A stretch of DNA of 64,000 nt, from positions 124,001 through 188,000 of the forward strand of contig JAQJVL010000611.1 of assembly GCA_035578905.1 (NCBI GenBank), read 5' to 3'. The first letter of the stretch is position 1; each line of letters opens with the position of its first letter. The notes under the pieces are model-generated. The model was not told where the DNA came from, made no database searches, and was given only the letters and a program-made list of their open reading frames with translations. Both the position numbers and the translations under genes were made by a program. Source of the stretch: Stictocephala bisonia (taxonomy: Eukaryota > Arthropoda > Insecta > Hemiptera > Membracidae). Shown here piece after piece: positions 52,300-63,889 of this stretch.

Positions 52300-52686
52300 A
52301 GAATTATATTTGTATGCGTGGACAACTGGTGTGGTAGTGTAAATGATGGGTGGGTAGGCTACACGACATTCACGTAGATACGCACTACGACTACGCAGTG
52401 CAGTGGACAAGACAACTCCACCAACTCAGTATGTGTATGACAGATGTTTTGTTTTGACTCGAGTAGTCATCAGACCTCTCACTCGCTCAACGCTCGTCTC
52501 GGTGTCCGTCGCACTCACAGTTCACACTCATCCCCGACAGATCGCTCCACGAGTCACGTCATTACCACCAGTGTCAGTGAAAAACTGCGATTTGCTCAGT
52601 GCGATTGTAAGTAATGTTAATGTGCAAGTGCGTGCTACGTATTTTGGTCAGTTGAAAGACGAAATTTAGCAGAGTGGTGTGTTCAA
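52300..52686 (+). other. hAT 5' untranslated/promoter region
   Basis: GC-richer than its surroundings, between the left end and the transposase start. The 88-codon ORF at 52,403-52,669 has no recognisable domain and is taken as leader sequence. Confidence 0.4.
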
Positions 52687-55116
52687 TATGAAGAGACGGA
52701 CAATTGATCATTTTTTTAAAGCCAAAACTCTAAAAACAGAGGAAATTCCTCCTGATAGGTTACAAAGTGAGGGTGGAAGTCAAGAAGTGCAAGGAGCTAG
52801 GCCTACCATTACCACAACTGATGCTACCGGGAACAACCAACACTCTCAATCGGACATTGGTATCATTGTTGACAACATTTATGGAAGTGGAACAGCAGGC
52901 CCAGCAGGTAGGTCTACTACAAACAATGAATTGAAAAATAAGATTTTGACGCAAATATTTATACCTGATAAAAACATTGCCTTCCTAATCAGTGAACTTA
53001 CCAATAAAAAAAGGAAGTTTCAACACATTTGGTTTGATAAATGGTCTTGGCTGGCTTACTCAAAGGAAAAAGATGGTGCATATTGCAAACACTGCATTGC
53101 ATTTGGGCCTGAATTTTCGGGCAAAGGTGCTCATCAGAAAATGGGCTCACTTGTGGTAGCACCATTTAGAAAATGGAAAGATTCATCGGAAAAGTTTATG
53201 GCTCATGCCAATTCAGAGTATCATAAATTTTCAACCATCGCCGCTGATAACTTTTTTATAGTGATAAACCTGATAAGGTTTATAGTGGTAAAACTGACGA
53301 TGTCGCTACTCTAATTGACACTCAAAGGGCTAGACTTAAGGAGCAAAACCGTGAATACTTGAGGCCTATCGTCGAAACAATCATATTTTGCGGAGAAAAT
53401 GAAATTGCTCTTCGTGGCCATAGTGATAGTGGACCGCTATCATTAGAGAAGCCCACAGAAAAAGATGGCAAATTCAGAGCGCTGGTTCGATTCCGTGCTT
53501 TGACCGATGAAAAGCTCAAACATCATCTGGTAAATGGTTCTAAAAATGCAAACTATTTAAGTCCAGATATACAAAATGAAATAATTGAAGTCTGTGGGAC
53601 CTTGATTCAAAGAAAACTTGTACATGAGATCAACAGTGGGGATTGTTTTTCAATCCTAGGAGACGAAACAATGGACATATCAGGTAGGGAACAGTTTTCC
53701 TTGTGCATTCGACATATCTCAAAAGATTCAATATTGAAAGAGGACTTTCTCACATTCACTCAGATTGTAGACGTCTCAGCCGAAAGCATTGTAAATGTTG
53801 TATTTCAAATCTGTGATACATTAAATTTGGATATGACAAAAGTCGTTGGTCAAGGGTATGACGGCTGTTCTACATTTAGTGGCCATATCACAGGTGTGCA
53901 TAAAAGATTTCAAGAGTTGTATCCAAAATCTGTGTATGTTCATTGTTCAGCTCACAAACTAAACTTAGTTTTGAGTGATTCACTCAACATTCCTTGTGTA
54001 AGAAACTGTCTTGGTACAGTAAGTGAAGTATCAAATCTTCTCAGAAACAATGTACAAGCCAGCGATTCATTGAAAAAACACGTTTCCAGGCTAGTACCAA
54101 GCAGTAAAAAAACTCGTCTTTTGGGACTATGTGAAACAAGGTTTATTGAGCGTCAAGATGCCATCAACACATTCTTAGAGATTCTGCCAGCCATAATAGT
54201 AACTCTCCAGGAGTTGTCTGAAAGTAATAGGGCTGTTTCATCTACGGCGTCAAATCTGCTCTTAGGAATGGAAAAGTGTAGCTTCTTCATTTCCCTGGTC
54301 ATTTGCGAGTTTTTGTTCAGCCTTACTTTGCCCTTATCAAATTACCTTCAGAAGACGGGAAGTGATTTGTCATCGGCAATAAATTACGCTGATGATGTCA
54401 CAAAGACTCTAAAAGATCTATGCGAAACAAATGAAGAAGGAATGACAAATGACATTGAAGTGTTTTCCAAACTCTTTAAGAAGGCAGAGACCTTGTTAAA
54501 AGATAATTTTGATGTTGAAATAAGTGTTCCAGGGCAATCGAAACGTCAAACTCAGAGGGAAAATGTGCCCCACAATACTCCAGAAGAGTATTATAGGAGA
54601 TCAATTTTCGTTCCTTGCATAGATACATTAATTTCTGGTCTTTCAGATCGGTTTGGAGCAAACAAACCATTGTTAAAGGGGTTTGATATACTTTTGCCTA
54701 AAAATGTGGACAAATCCAAGGTTGAGATACTAAGTGACTTAAAACTGTACTACGAAGATAAAACTACTCAATCTACAATCGAATCTGAGTATCTACTTTG
54801 GTGCACAAAATGGAGTAAAGTGGAAAACAAAGACAAGCCTCAACAAATTATGGCAGTTTTAGACAGTTGTGATAAACTGTTTTATCCCAACATAAACTAC
54901 TTGATCCAGGTTCTTGCTACCCTACCAGTGTCAACGGCAGAAGTGGAGAGATCGTTTTCCTCACTAAAAAGGATCAAAACGTACCTCAGAAATTCTATGG
55001 AAAACGATAGACTTACCGGATTAGGACTACTAACCGTTCACTATCCAGCCCCTATAACGGCTGACGAGGTCCTTGACGAGATGGCGCGGAGTGGGAAGAG
55101 GAAGATTTTGTTCTGA
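52687..55116 (+). pseudogene. hAT transposase (ZMYM1/DUF4371-like), one frameshift
   Basis: Starts MKRRTIDHFFK. TTF-type zinc finger: FDKWSWLAYSKEKDGAYCKH, CIAFG, then HANSEYHK. The frame is lost in a T run at 53,252-53,257; one extra T would carry it into the frame that reads TDDVATLIDTQRARL from about 53,290. Then LRPIVETIIFCGENEIALRG, SILGDETMDISG (catalytic Asp), VVGQGYDGCSTFSG (second Asp), VHCSAHKLNLVL, and the C-terminal hAT block LATLPVSTAEVERSFSSLKR (catalytic Glu). Stop at 55,116. Apart from the shift it looks intact, so the copy is young; a sequencing error at the T run is possible. Confidence 0.9.
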
Positions 55117-56209
55117 GATTAAGTCAAGATTGTTTTAAAAGATCAACTCAATATTATTCTTGAATTAATTATGTTTTGTTAATTAGAATTAGTTGTTTTC
55201 TTTAATAAATTCAGATTTGTATGAATTTGAAATTTTTAACTATCATCCTATTTATTCCAAATAATTTCAAACTTGACATTTGTCTTTATGGTAAAGTCAT
55301 GGTATACCGCTAGTATTCTAAAAAAATAGCCTATTGTGGTATGAAAATAGTTTCAATCATTCCACTTTTGAACGAATTTAGTGTGTAATTCATTTTATGA
55401 AAGTTATTAAGGATTATGCATCCTAAACCTATATCACAAATTTTAATAAATTCATTGACATTTGTCTCCTAAAAAAACAAAAAACAAAACAAGTGTATAA
55501 GTACTGTACTTATGAATGAAGTATAACACAAAAACCTATATTGTGGTAAAATTGTGTTTTACTAACTGACACTATAGGCCTACTAAATTTGGCTTTAAGT
55601 TTAATTATAAAAGGTTATCTTTTAATGGTTTAAACCTGCATCTACACCTTTTCCAAGTTTCTTCCAGAAGTTATCAGTTGCATTTGCGACAGTGTCAATT
55701 TGTATTCGAGAAAACAAATATATTTGAGAGAACAGCTGTTCAATTCAGATTGTAAACATCTCATTTACAAGTGATATGTTCTCAACTACATTTGATATCT
55801 TCGCAAATTCAAGCTATACCTTCTCGAATAAACTTGGAAAAGGTGTAGTTTGTGCCCATAGAATATGGAGCTTGAAAAGTGGTCTAAAATAGCACTTAAG
55901 GGCAATAAAATTCCAAAAATTTTCAGGGGAGGACCCCCGAACCCCCCGCTTGCCTGGGGGGTATTCCATACCCCCCAGACCCCCCGGTGTGTGCCCCCCC
56001 CGAAATGAATTCCTGGCTACGCCACTGCCAATGGCATTATTATATGTGGTTCACCAATATTAATAATGTCACATTCGTATTTTTTACTTTAAATCAGTAA
56101 AATATTACTTTGTTATTAAACTTAAAATCATTAGAGAAGAGACGTATGAATAGTTTATAATTCACATAATAATTATAATTTATATTGACTAGCTCAATTA
56201 AGGGGGAGG

Positions 56210-57400
56210 GATTTAGTGCAGTCGCACTAAACATGGCAAATGTTTTAAACGTCTTCCCAGTCGAAATAACTATGCAAAGTGTTGTGAACTATGCCCCAGT
56301 CACAATACCACGTAATATGTTTTAAACGACCCCCTCTTACCTCCAAGTCAAACTAAAGACACCAAATGTTGTGAACTATGCCCCAGTCACACTACCACTT
56401 TATATATTTTAAACGACCCACTCTCACCTTCCAGTCAAACTAAATACACCAAATGTTGTGAATTATGCCGCAGCCAAACTAATGATACCGAATGTTGTGA
56501 AGTAAACCTCAGTCACACTGCCCATGTTATATGTTTTAAACGCCCCACTCTCACCTCCCAGTCAAACTAATGACACCAAATGTTGTAAGTAAGCCCCAGT
56601 CACACTACCCATGTTATATGTTTTAAACGACCCACTCTCACCTCCCAGTCAAACTAACGACACAAAATGATGTGAATTATGCCCCAGACACATTGCCACG
56701 TTATATGTTTTAAACGACCCCTCTCACCTCCCAGTCAAACTAACTACACCAAATGTTGTGAATTATGCCGCAGCCAAACTAACGACACCAAATGTTGTGA
56801 AGTAAACCTCAGTCACACTGCCCATGTTTTATGCTTTAAACGACCCACTCTCACCTCCCAGTCAAACTAATGATACCAAATGTTGTAAGTAAGACCGAGT
56901 AACACTACCCATGTTATATGTTTTAAACGACCCCCTCTCACCTCCCAGTCAAACTAACGACACCAAATGATGTGAATTATGCCCCAGCCACATTGCCACG
57001 TTTTATGTTTTAAACGACCCCCTCTCACCTCCCAGTCAAACTAACGTTACCAAATGTAGTGAAGTAAGCCCCAGTCACACTACCCCACGTTATATGTTTT
57101 AAACGACCCCCTCTCACCTCCCAGTCAAACTAACGACACCAAATTTGTTGAACTATGCCCCAGTCATACTACCCACGTTATATGTTTTAAACGACCCACT
57201 CTCACCTCCCAGTCAAACTAATGACACCAAATGTTGTAAGTAAGCCCCAGTCACACTACCCACGTTATATGTTTTAAACGACCCCCTCTCACTTCCCATT
57301 CAAACTAACGTTACCAAATGCTGTGAAGTAAGCCTCAGTCACACTACCCGTGTTAAATATTCTAAGCAAACTCCTAGTCACGCCAAACCCGCCACATGTT
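56210..57400 (+). repeat. Satellite block: ~90/126-bp units
   Basis: Tandem units with GTTTTAAACGACCC, CTCACCTCCCAGTCAAACTA and ACACCAAATGTTGTGAA. Unit length alternates between about 88 and about 126 bp because an extra CAGCCAAACTAA...TGTTGTGAAGTAAAC segment is present in some copies. About eleven copies; unrelated to the hAT just left of it. Confidence 0.85.
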
Positions 57401-57414
57401 TGAAACGGCCCCTT

Positions 57415-57870
57415 ACGTTAGCAAATGTTGTGAATGACTCCCCATAGTACAGTTCCCATGGCTAAATATATGAATGACCCTACAGTCACATTAACATTGG
57501 CAAATGTTGTGAATGACTCCCCATAGTCACATTTCCCATGGCTAAATATATGAATGACCCTACAGTCACATTAACATTGCCAAATGTTGTGAATGACTCC
57601 CCATAGTCACAGTTCCCATGGCTAAATATATGAATGACCCTACAGTCACATTAAGATTGGCAAATGTTGTGAATGACATCCACCGTCACAATATCTTTCG
57701 TAAAAGTTGTGAATGACCCCCACAGTCACACTAAAAATGACAAATGTTGTAAATGACCCCACAAACAAATGGGAAACGCTGTGAATGACACCCACAATCA
57801 CACTAACGATGGCAAATGCTGTGAAAGATCCACCGGTCACACTGGTGATGTTAAATGTTACAATTGCTTC
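57415..57870 (+). repeat. Satellite block: ~80-bp units
   Basis: Three good copies (57,424; 57,503; 57,583) containing GCAAATGTTGTGAATGACTC and CATGGCTAAATATATGAATG, then degenerate copies to 57,870. It shares AAATGTTGTGAA with the block to its left, so it is probably a diverged form of the same satellite. Confidence 0.82.
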
Positions 57871-58473
57871 TCTGTCCTTGACAATCCAGAAACGGAAGAA
57901 AACATTTTAAATCAGTGAATGACATTTATTTTGTATTAACCAGTATATATCTACGTGGTATTTTCCTTTTTTCTGGCGGCAATTTATTTATTTTAGAGTA
58001 GTTTTTGTTAATTTTCACAATATTTATTTGTTTCAATATGTTTAACATTACTAATCTAAAATCTAAACTAAAACCTGGTGAGTTATCTCGTAAATTGGAT
58101 CTAGATCCAAAGAGAACAATTCCATATATCAAAATAGTTTTGATATAAGCAAAGTATACATTTAGTAAATATAATTATCGACTGAGTTTCTTAATATTGC
58201 ATGCGTTTTAATTTAACTCTTACGCTTCTAATAAATATAGTGAGTCTAACTAACATTTCATGTGAATCAATAAACTTATTATGGGGAATTTGGCTTCTTA
58301 TTATGGATAAGAATGAGTTTAGCACAGTGTAAGAGATTTTGTAAAGAAAAATTTCATATCGCAATGCTAAAAAAGCATTGGATAGGCTATGAACAGGAAG
58401 CTGTGGTGAAGGCGGAAGTGGTAAGATAGACACAAGTAAGGGCAAACAAGAGTAGTTATACCTTTATGGTTAG
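57871..58473. other. Intergenic or upstream intron sequence
   Basis: AT-rich; no gene recognised. It may hold leader or intron sequence of the plus-strand gene whose exon starts at 58,474. Confidence 0.45.
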
Positions 58474-58609
58474 TGAGGATGGATCGGTCCCGGCACGGTT
58501 CCTTCAAGAACAGGCTGACGAGGGTGTTAAGTCTTGGGGGAGGTGAGGTACCAAAAGGGCGCGTACCGCCCAGCCCTGTCACCAAGACCAACGGCAGGGT
58601 GAGGCCCAG
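58474..58609 (+). CDS. Exon 1 of an unidentified plus-strand gene
   Basis: 136 nt of GC-rich sequence between an acceptor-like ttatggttag and a donor CCCAG then gtgagc. It encodes MDRSRHGSFKNRLTRVLSLG from an ATG at 58,479 with good context (A at -3, G at +4), then PKGRVPPSPVTKTNGRVRP; basic and Pro-rich, phase 2 out. It joins the exon at 58,998 in frame. The ATG may be the true start, or the exon may be internal. I do not recognise the protein. The minus-strand ORF over the same bases has no acceptor and is rejected. Confidence 0.6.
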
Positions 58610-58997
58610 GTGAGCGATGAATGAAAGTAAAGTGTATAATGTTAGGATAATTTGGATATTGGATATAATAAGTTAACAATAATTATAACTGTCACCAGCT
58701 AAATTACTTATCGGGCCCAGATTATTGCATTAAGTTGAACGAACGATGTACTAGTTGATTCTTGTTAGTTACGGCAAGATCAATTTTGTTTTTGTTGTTT
58801 TATGAAATGTGTGTATTTTTCAATTCAATTGCAAATCCCTAAATACAAAATAGTATATAGTGTTAAATTCTGTTTAAAAATAAACAAAAAAACTTGCATT
58901 TATCATAATAAAGAAGTCTATATTTTCATTCTCATGTGTGGCTTTTTTTATTTGTTTTAGGGCTAATCGGGTAATTTTAATTAAACATGTGTTACAG

Positions 58998-59054
58998 GAG
59001 CGATGGGGGGCTGCAGTTCGTCTTCAGCCTGCCTAGGGAAAATTCCCCTTTGAG
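58998..59054 (+). CDS. Exon 2 of the unidentified plus-strand gene
   Basis: 57 nt between acceptor catgtgttacag and donor gtaagagc. In the phase left by the previous exon it reads RSDGGLQFVFSLPRENSPL, phase 2 out again. GC-rich compared with its flanks. The next exon was not found in the remaining 5 kb, so the gene probably continues to the right of the window. Confidence 0.58.
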
Positions 59055-60990
59055 GTAAGAGCAAAGTTGAACACTATAGTACGGAGGAAGTTAGAGTAAG
59101 TTCTACTGAGGTACACTGTAGTAAACTGATCAACTTATCACAGTTTTTGAAGGAGAAACGTTCATAAAAGGATGTTTAAATTATCTTCATTTATGGTGCC
59201 ATTAGTCATGTCGATAAAGAGTATTAGTTATTTAAATACACTTACAAACCAAAAAGGAGAGAGAGATCACTTGTGCGTGATTTATAACATTTATATTACA
59301 GGACGAATATTCATAAATGTCCACCTTAATTAACAATATGTATTGTGTAATAAAAGATAATTACAAACTCATTAAATCTTGATGAAAACACTTTATACTT
59401 CATATTGATAAAATTAGCTTAATAAAAGTCGCATGTGTTTTTATTTACTTATTATGTTGAAATCTTGATTGGTTAAGTTGCCACATAGTCATTGGATAAC
59501 AAGCCTATGTTGATGAATTGCGTCAGTTGACGTACTTGCCTGTCGTTTAATGTTATACGTGATAATACCAATTAGATTGGTTAAATATTAACACAAAGGA
59601 CAAACAATTAAATATGATTTTTGACTAAAGTTGGACTGCTGCCGTTATTCTCCTTATATTTACACTTTTATACTCGATTACATATTCATTATCAAACCTA
59701 GATACAGAGAAAAAGATACAGAGGTCGCTTTCTTGTGGCCGCAGTGAACGTCACAAGAATCTATAATAATAATTGCTACATATATCCTTGAGGATTTGGG
59801 CGTAATAAAGGGGGGGGGGGGGGCTGAAAAGATGCTGGCGAACTAGAAAACTTACTACTCGACACACATTTAGCGCACTATGGGATGTGGCCTCTGTTTC
59901 CTTCTTCTCTGTGACCTAGATATCACGTTAAGTGCTTGATTTGTATCGTAGACATGAATAATGTAAACAATTTTACATTATATTCGTCTTCCAGGAGTAA
60001 GTCAAACTAGAGTTTTGTTAAACTGCAAATCTAGTATGATCACAGACTAAATATATTCTGTAGCATGCTTAAACAGTTAGATATTAATTTGGTTGGTTGA
60101 CTTTTCTTGTTATTTTAAACTACATTCAATTAAAATATTCAGAAAACTACACCACAAAGGCTAGCAATATTCGCACATTTATTATATACATTACGATTAG
60201 TACATGTGTAATTATTTGTTATTTTACTGGAGGATGTAATTAAATTCTGAATGTTTATTGACATTTGATTTTTCTATATAAGAAAGTTTTACAAAATTAT
60301 AGTACATTTAAATGTTACATTATTAAAAAACAGAATCATTTACACTAAAATAATAATAATAATTATACATAGTACAAACCATTATTATTTATATATATAT
60401 ATATATATATAAATGTATAATTGACTATATTATCAACTGTAACTATAATTTAAACAATAAAAATCAAGTTTATAACAACAACAACAACAAAAATTAAATA
60501 ATAAGTAACAATAGAGAAAAAGAACACATAAACAGACACTTCAAAAATGTACATGTCTATAAAAAAATTATTAGATAGTTTAAAAAATCGTGATATTTAA
60601 CAGATATTTGAACAGTAAAGATACTACTACAAAATTAACAAATACAGCAATTACAAACAAATCAACAAATAAATAGATGTATGAAAAAAAGAAAAAACAC
60701 ACATATAAATTAGTGTGTAGTATGTAGGGGATGTAACAGCAAGTTGCTGATGAGAAACCTCTTTAAAATGTTGAATCTACAATCAGAAATTACTGTAAGA
60801 ACTACTGAGGGCGATTATTTCCATGACTCTGAATGCAGACCGTCAGGCCATTTATCGCAAAATTAGAAGATACAGCAGGTTTACAACGTTTCTTGAGAAC
60901 GAGTACCGCTTACCATCATGTGTACCACAAGGAACTCTGAAATAAAATTTACTGAGAGGCTCAGAGCAATCCAGGAAAGGAATTCATTGT
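59055..60990. other. Probable intron or intergenic AT-rich sequence
   Basis: Contains repeat R2 (59,730-59,925), a 14-base G run (59,810-59,823), a (TA)n at 60,390-60,411 and a (CAA)n at 60,477-60,491. No exon recognised. Confidence 0.5.
59730..59925 (+). repeat. Dispersed repeat R2, copy 2
   Basis: Matches 7,970-8,170 over CTTGAGGATTT, CTCGACACACATTTAG and GCACTATGGGATG. The 14-G run inside is absent from the other copy, which has only six G. Confidence 0.5.
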
Positions 60991-60994
60991 TGAA

Positions 60995-61335
60995 TCGATG
61001 TAACTAAGTCTATGTGGAGTGGATGTAGGAGGCCTACTACCTAGTGAAGGGGAACGTCAGAGAAGCGATTGCCAAGTTGCAATAAAAACCACCTCTGAAC
61101 ACTTCGATGTAACTAAGTCTATGTGGAGTGGATGTAGGAGGCCTACTACCTAGTGAAGGGGAACGTCAGAGAAGCGATTGCCAAGTTGCAATAAAAACCA
61201 TCTCTAAACACTTTCGATGTAACTAAGTCTATGTGGAGTGGATGTAGGAGGCTACTACCTAGTGAAGGGGAACGTCAGAGAAGTGATTGCCAAGTTGCAA
61301 TAAAAACCACCTCTGAAAACTTTCGATATAACCCT
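60995..61335 (-). repeat. Three tandem ~108-110-bp copies
   Basis: Each copy starts TCGATGTAACTAAGTC and contains CTACTACCTAGTGAAGGGGA and TTGCCAAGTTGCAATAAAAA; starts at about 60,995, 61,103 and 61,213. They are nearly identical, so the amplification is recent. The unit appears to be the C-terminal end of the decayed LINE ORF beside it. Confidence 0.85.
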
Positions 61336-61815
61336 ATCGATAAACTTGATAACGATACCCAAACCACTGAACAGTACTTCCTGGTGATTTTCACGTAATG
61401 TGAAAAAAAGGATCTTAAACACATTTATATCTATAAGAATTATCGTCCACGTAGAGAGGTTCGAGGCTAGGATTGCCCTATTACAAGCAGCCTGCATGAA
61501 GTTTTCAAAACAAATGTCACTCCAAGACCCGTTTATTGACTCTTTTCTACTTCGCACTTTCAAGAAAATAATAAAAACAAGTGATAATGGAAGGAAGTGC
61601 ATATGCCATTGCCCAAGTTCAAGAATTGTAAATAATCAATCAATAATAAGCAGCGATACTTGAGATTGTCTGGGAGAACACTGATGTAGACGTTAAATAG
61701 AAGTGAGCCCAAGACTGATCCCTGTGTGACTCCTTAAGTAAGCGTGAAGTCATAGGCTAAGGCAAAGTTGAGCCGGACCCTCAACATCCTGTTACTTAAA
61801 AGTACAAGGCGGACC
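61255..61815 (-). pseudogene. Decayed Jockey-like reverse transcriptase fragment
   Basis: Minus strand at 61,650-61,810 reads LSNRMLRVRLNF, AYDFTLT, a stop, then GVTQGSVLGSLLFNVYISVL and PDNL, the RT domain 4 region (family form GVPQGSVLGPLLF). Downstream, frame-shifted pieces read LGVTF and YCSVVWVSLSSL, like the later RT/thumb region. The catalytic YADD is not visible. Several stops and shifts. Confidence 0.72.
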
Positions 61816-62865
61816 ATTGTAAAAAAGATACATTTATTTCAAGGTCCTTAAAACTGAACAAAAGATAGCTATGACAAAAAATAAATAAACAAAATATACA
61901 TAGATCCAATGCAATAACATCCAGCTGTTTAAGATCGCCAAATGATTAATTGATGTCGGAATGAAAGACCAACAGGTTAGTAAAAGCATATATAGCTGAC
62001 ATAATCCCATACTGACAATAGGAATGAGATTTATTCTGGCCATTGCAAAGTGTGAATTATATACAAATAGCATCATAAAATGTAAGAACAGGAAGTTCAG
62101 TAGAATGCAGATGATTGGAGATATAACCAGAAACCACCCCCACAAGAGTTATCGCTAAAAGTAAAGTTATATTCTCCAGCGTTGGTTCTTTACTCTAACA
62201 CTCCTCAGAGCATCAATATACTTGCGTTCACGGGATACTGCTACTTCACGAGAACGTTGGAAAGTCTATCTGAATTAAAGAATTTAAAAACTCAAGAGCC
62301 CACACCCGGATACGCCAAACTCACTTTAATGATCCATATGGATGAAGAGAGGCTTTGTCCAAGCCAAAAGATGATAGGCCTATTTGATGAATCAAGAATA
62401 TGAATCGATTGAATTGTTATCATGATCTCTTTCTCATTGTAGTAGAATACAGTAGATTGAATTCTGAAATGTTCAGGGACTTTACGAAGTGTGGCATTTA
62501 ATTATCAGTTAGTCCTGCCAAACATTTCAGAATAGAACTTGTTACTGTTAGAAACACTCTGAGAGGAGCTACTAACTTTCAATCAAAAATGTAATTTTCG
62601 TGCTCATGGTTTCCTCTTCAACTTTCGTTAACTTTGGTCTATCCATTACTGTTTGAAATAGTATTAGAGATACCAAACACATCCTTCTTTAGAGCAAATA
62701 TAATGGAAGTAATACATTGTACGTCGTCCTTCTTGGCCAGAAAATAAAGAGTATTTTTAATATGAATCCACAGTTCTAATATTATTAGAATGAGTCCAAT
62801 ATGAAAAACTATATGTTTCACAGAAAACAAATGATGACCAATAAAATGCTTACAAACAGGAAGAA
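61816..62865. other. AT-rich sequence left of the 21-bp satellite
   Basis: Short ORFs only (for example 62,182-62,403 plus, 61,834-62,145 minus) with no domain or splice support. Nothing called. Confidence 0.5.
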
Positions 62866-63580
62866 TAACGTAAGAACGTGCCCCAATAACGTAAGAACGT
62901 GCCCCAATAACGTAAGAACGTGCCCCAATAACGTAAGAACGTGCCCCAATAACGTAAGAACGTGCCCCAATAACGTAAGAACGTGCCCCAATAACGTAAG
63001 AACGTGCCCCAATATCGTAAGAACGTGCCCCAATAACGTAAGAACGTGCCCCAATAACGTGAGAACGTGCCCCAATAACGTAAGAACGTGCCCCAATAAC
63101 GTAAGAACGTGCCCCAATATCGTAAGAACGTGCCCCAATAACGTGAGAACGTGCCCCAATAACGTGAGAACGTGCCCCAATAACGTAAGAACGTGCCCCA
63201 ATAACGTAAGAACGTGCCCCAATAACGTGAGAACGTGCCCCAATAACGTAAGAACGTGCCCCAATATCGTAAGAACGTGCCCCAATAACGTAAGAACGTG
63301 CCCCAATAACGTAAGAACGTGCCCCAATAACGTAAGAACGTGCCCCAATAACGTAAGAACGTGCCCCAATAACGTAAGAACGTGCCCCAATAACGTGAGA
63401 ACGTGCCCTTAATAACGTAAGAACGTGCCCCAATATCGTAAGAACGTGCCCCAATAACGTAAGAACGTGCCCCAATAACGTGAGAACGTGCCCCAATAAC
63501 GTAAGAACGTGCCCCAATAACGTAAGAACGTGCCCCAATAACGTAAGAACGTGCCCCAATAACGTGAGAACGTGCCCCAA
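62866..63580 (+). repeat. 21-bp satellite, about 34 units
   Basis: Head-to-tail 21-bp units with core AACGTAAGAACGTGCCCC. Three unit types differ at single bases (AACGTAAG, AACGTGAG, ATCGTAAG); the ATCGTAAG type occurs at units 8, 13, 20 and 28. One unit near 63,408 has a two-base insertion that shifts the reading frame. Because 21 is a multiple of three, ORFs run through on both strands; they are not taken as genes. Confidence 0.95.
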
Positions 63581-63830
63581 TATCCAATATTCAGTAAGTA
63601 CTGAATGTTAAAACAATAAAAAATACTAGTAGACTGTAACTACTAACATAATAAAAACAGACAAGCACCAAGCAGTAAACAAATATATCGTGTAGAGATT
63701 GTTTAACTGTACCATATATTTCTAATATTGTAATATTGTTTACCAAACAAATATAATTCTCTTTCTACGTTTCCAATCTGTTGTGTAACTGTAGAGAGAG
63801 AACAGCCGGTCTCTCATGAATCGCATGATG

Positions 63831-63832
<2 letters not shown>

Positions 63833-63886
<54 letters not shown>
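63833..63886. repeat. (AT)n microsatellite
   Basis: Uninterrupted alternating A and T for about 54 bases. Confidence 0.97.

Positions 63887-63889
<3 letters not shown>

Larger units (their letters stand above)
52141..56027 (+). mobile_element. Near-intact hAT transposon (3,887 bp) with perfect TSD
   Basis: Terminal inverted repeat CAGTGGCGTAGCCAGG and its complement CCTGGCTACGCCACTG at 56,012-56,027. The 8-bp direct repeat CCAATGGC flanks it exactly (52,133-52,140 and 56,028-56,035), the hallmark of hAT. G/C-rich tracts (GGGGGGCCCAGGCCCC left; CCCCCAGACCCCCC right) lie just inside both ends. Encodes one transposase broken by a single frameshift. Confidence 0.95.

Noticed and set aside
58367..58591. 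Minus-strand ORF over the 58.5-kb exon
   Set aside because: No AG acceptor anywhere in the approach, whereas the plus strand has both splice sites and joins 58,998 in frame.
62866..63580. Possible CRISPR array
   Set aside because: Units are contiguous with no unique spacers, and the setting is an animal genome.
62639..63587. Long ORFs on both strands over the 21-bp repeat (up to 313 codons)
   Set aside because: Period 21 is a multiple of three, so any stop-free unit is open in several frames; no start, splice or composition support.
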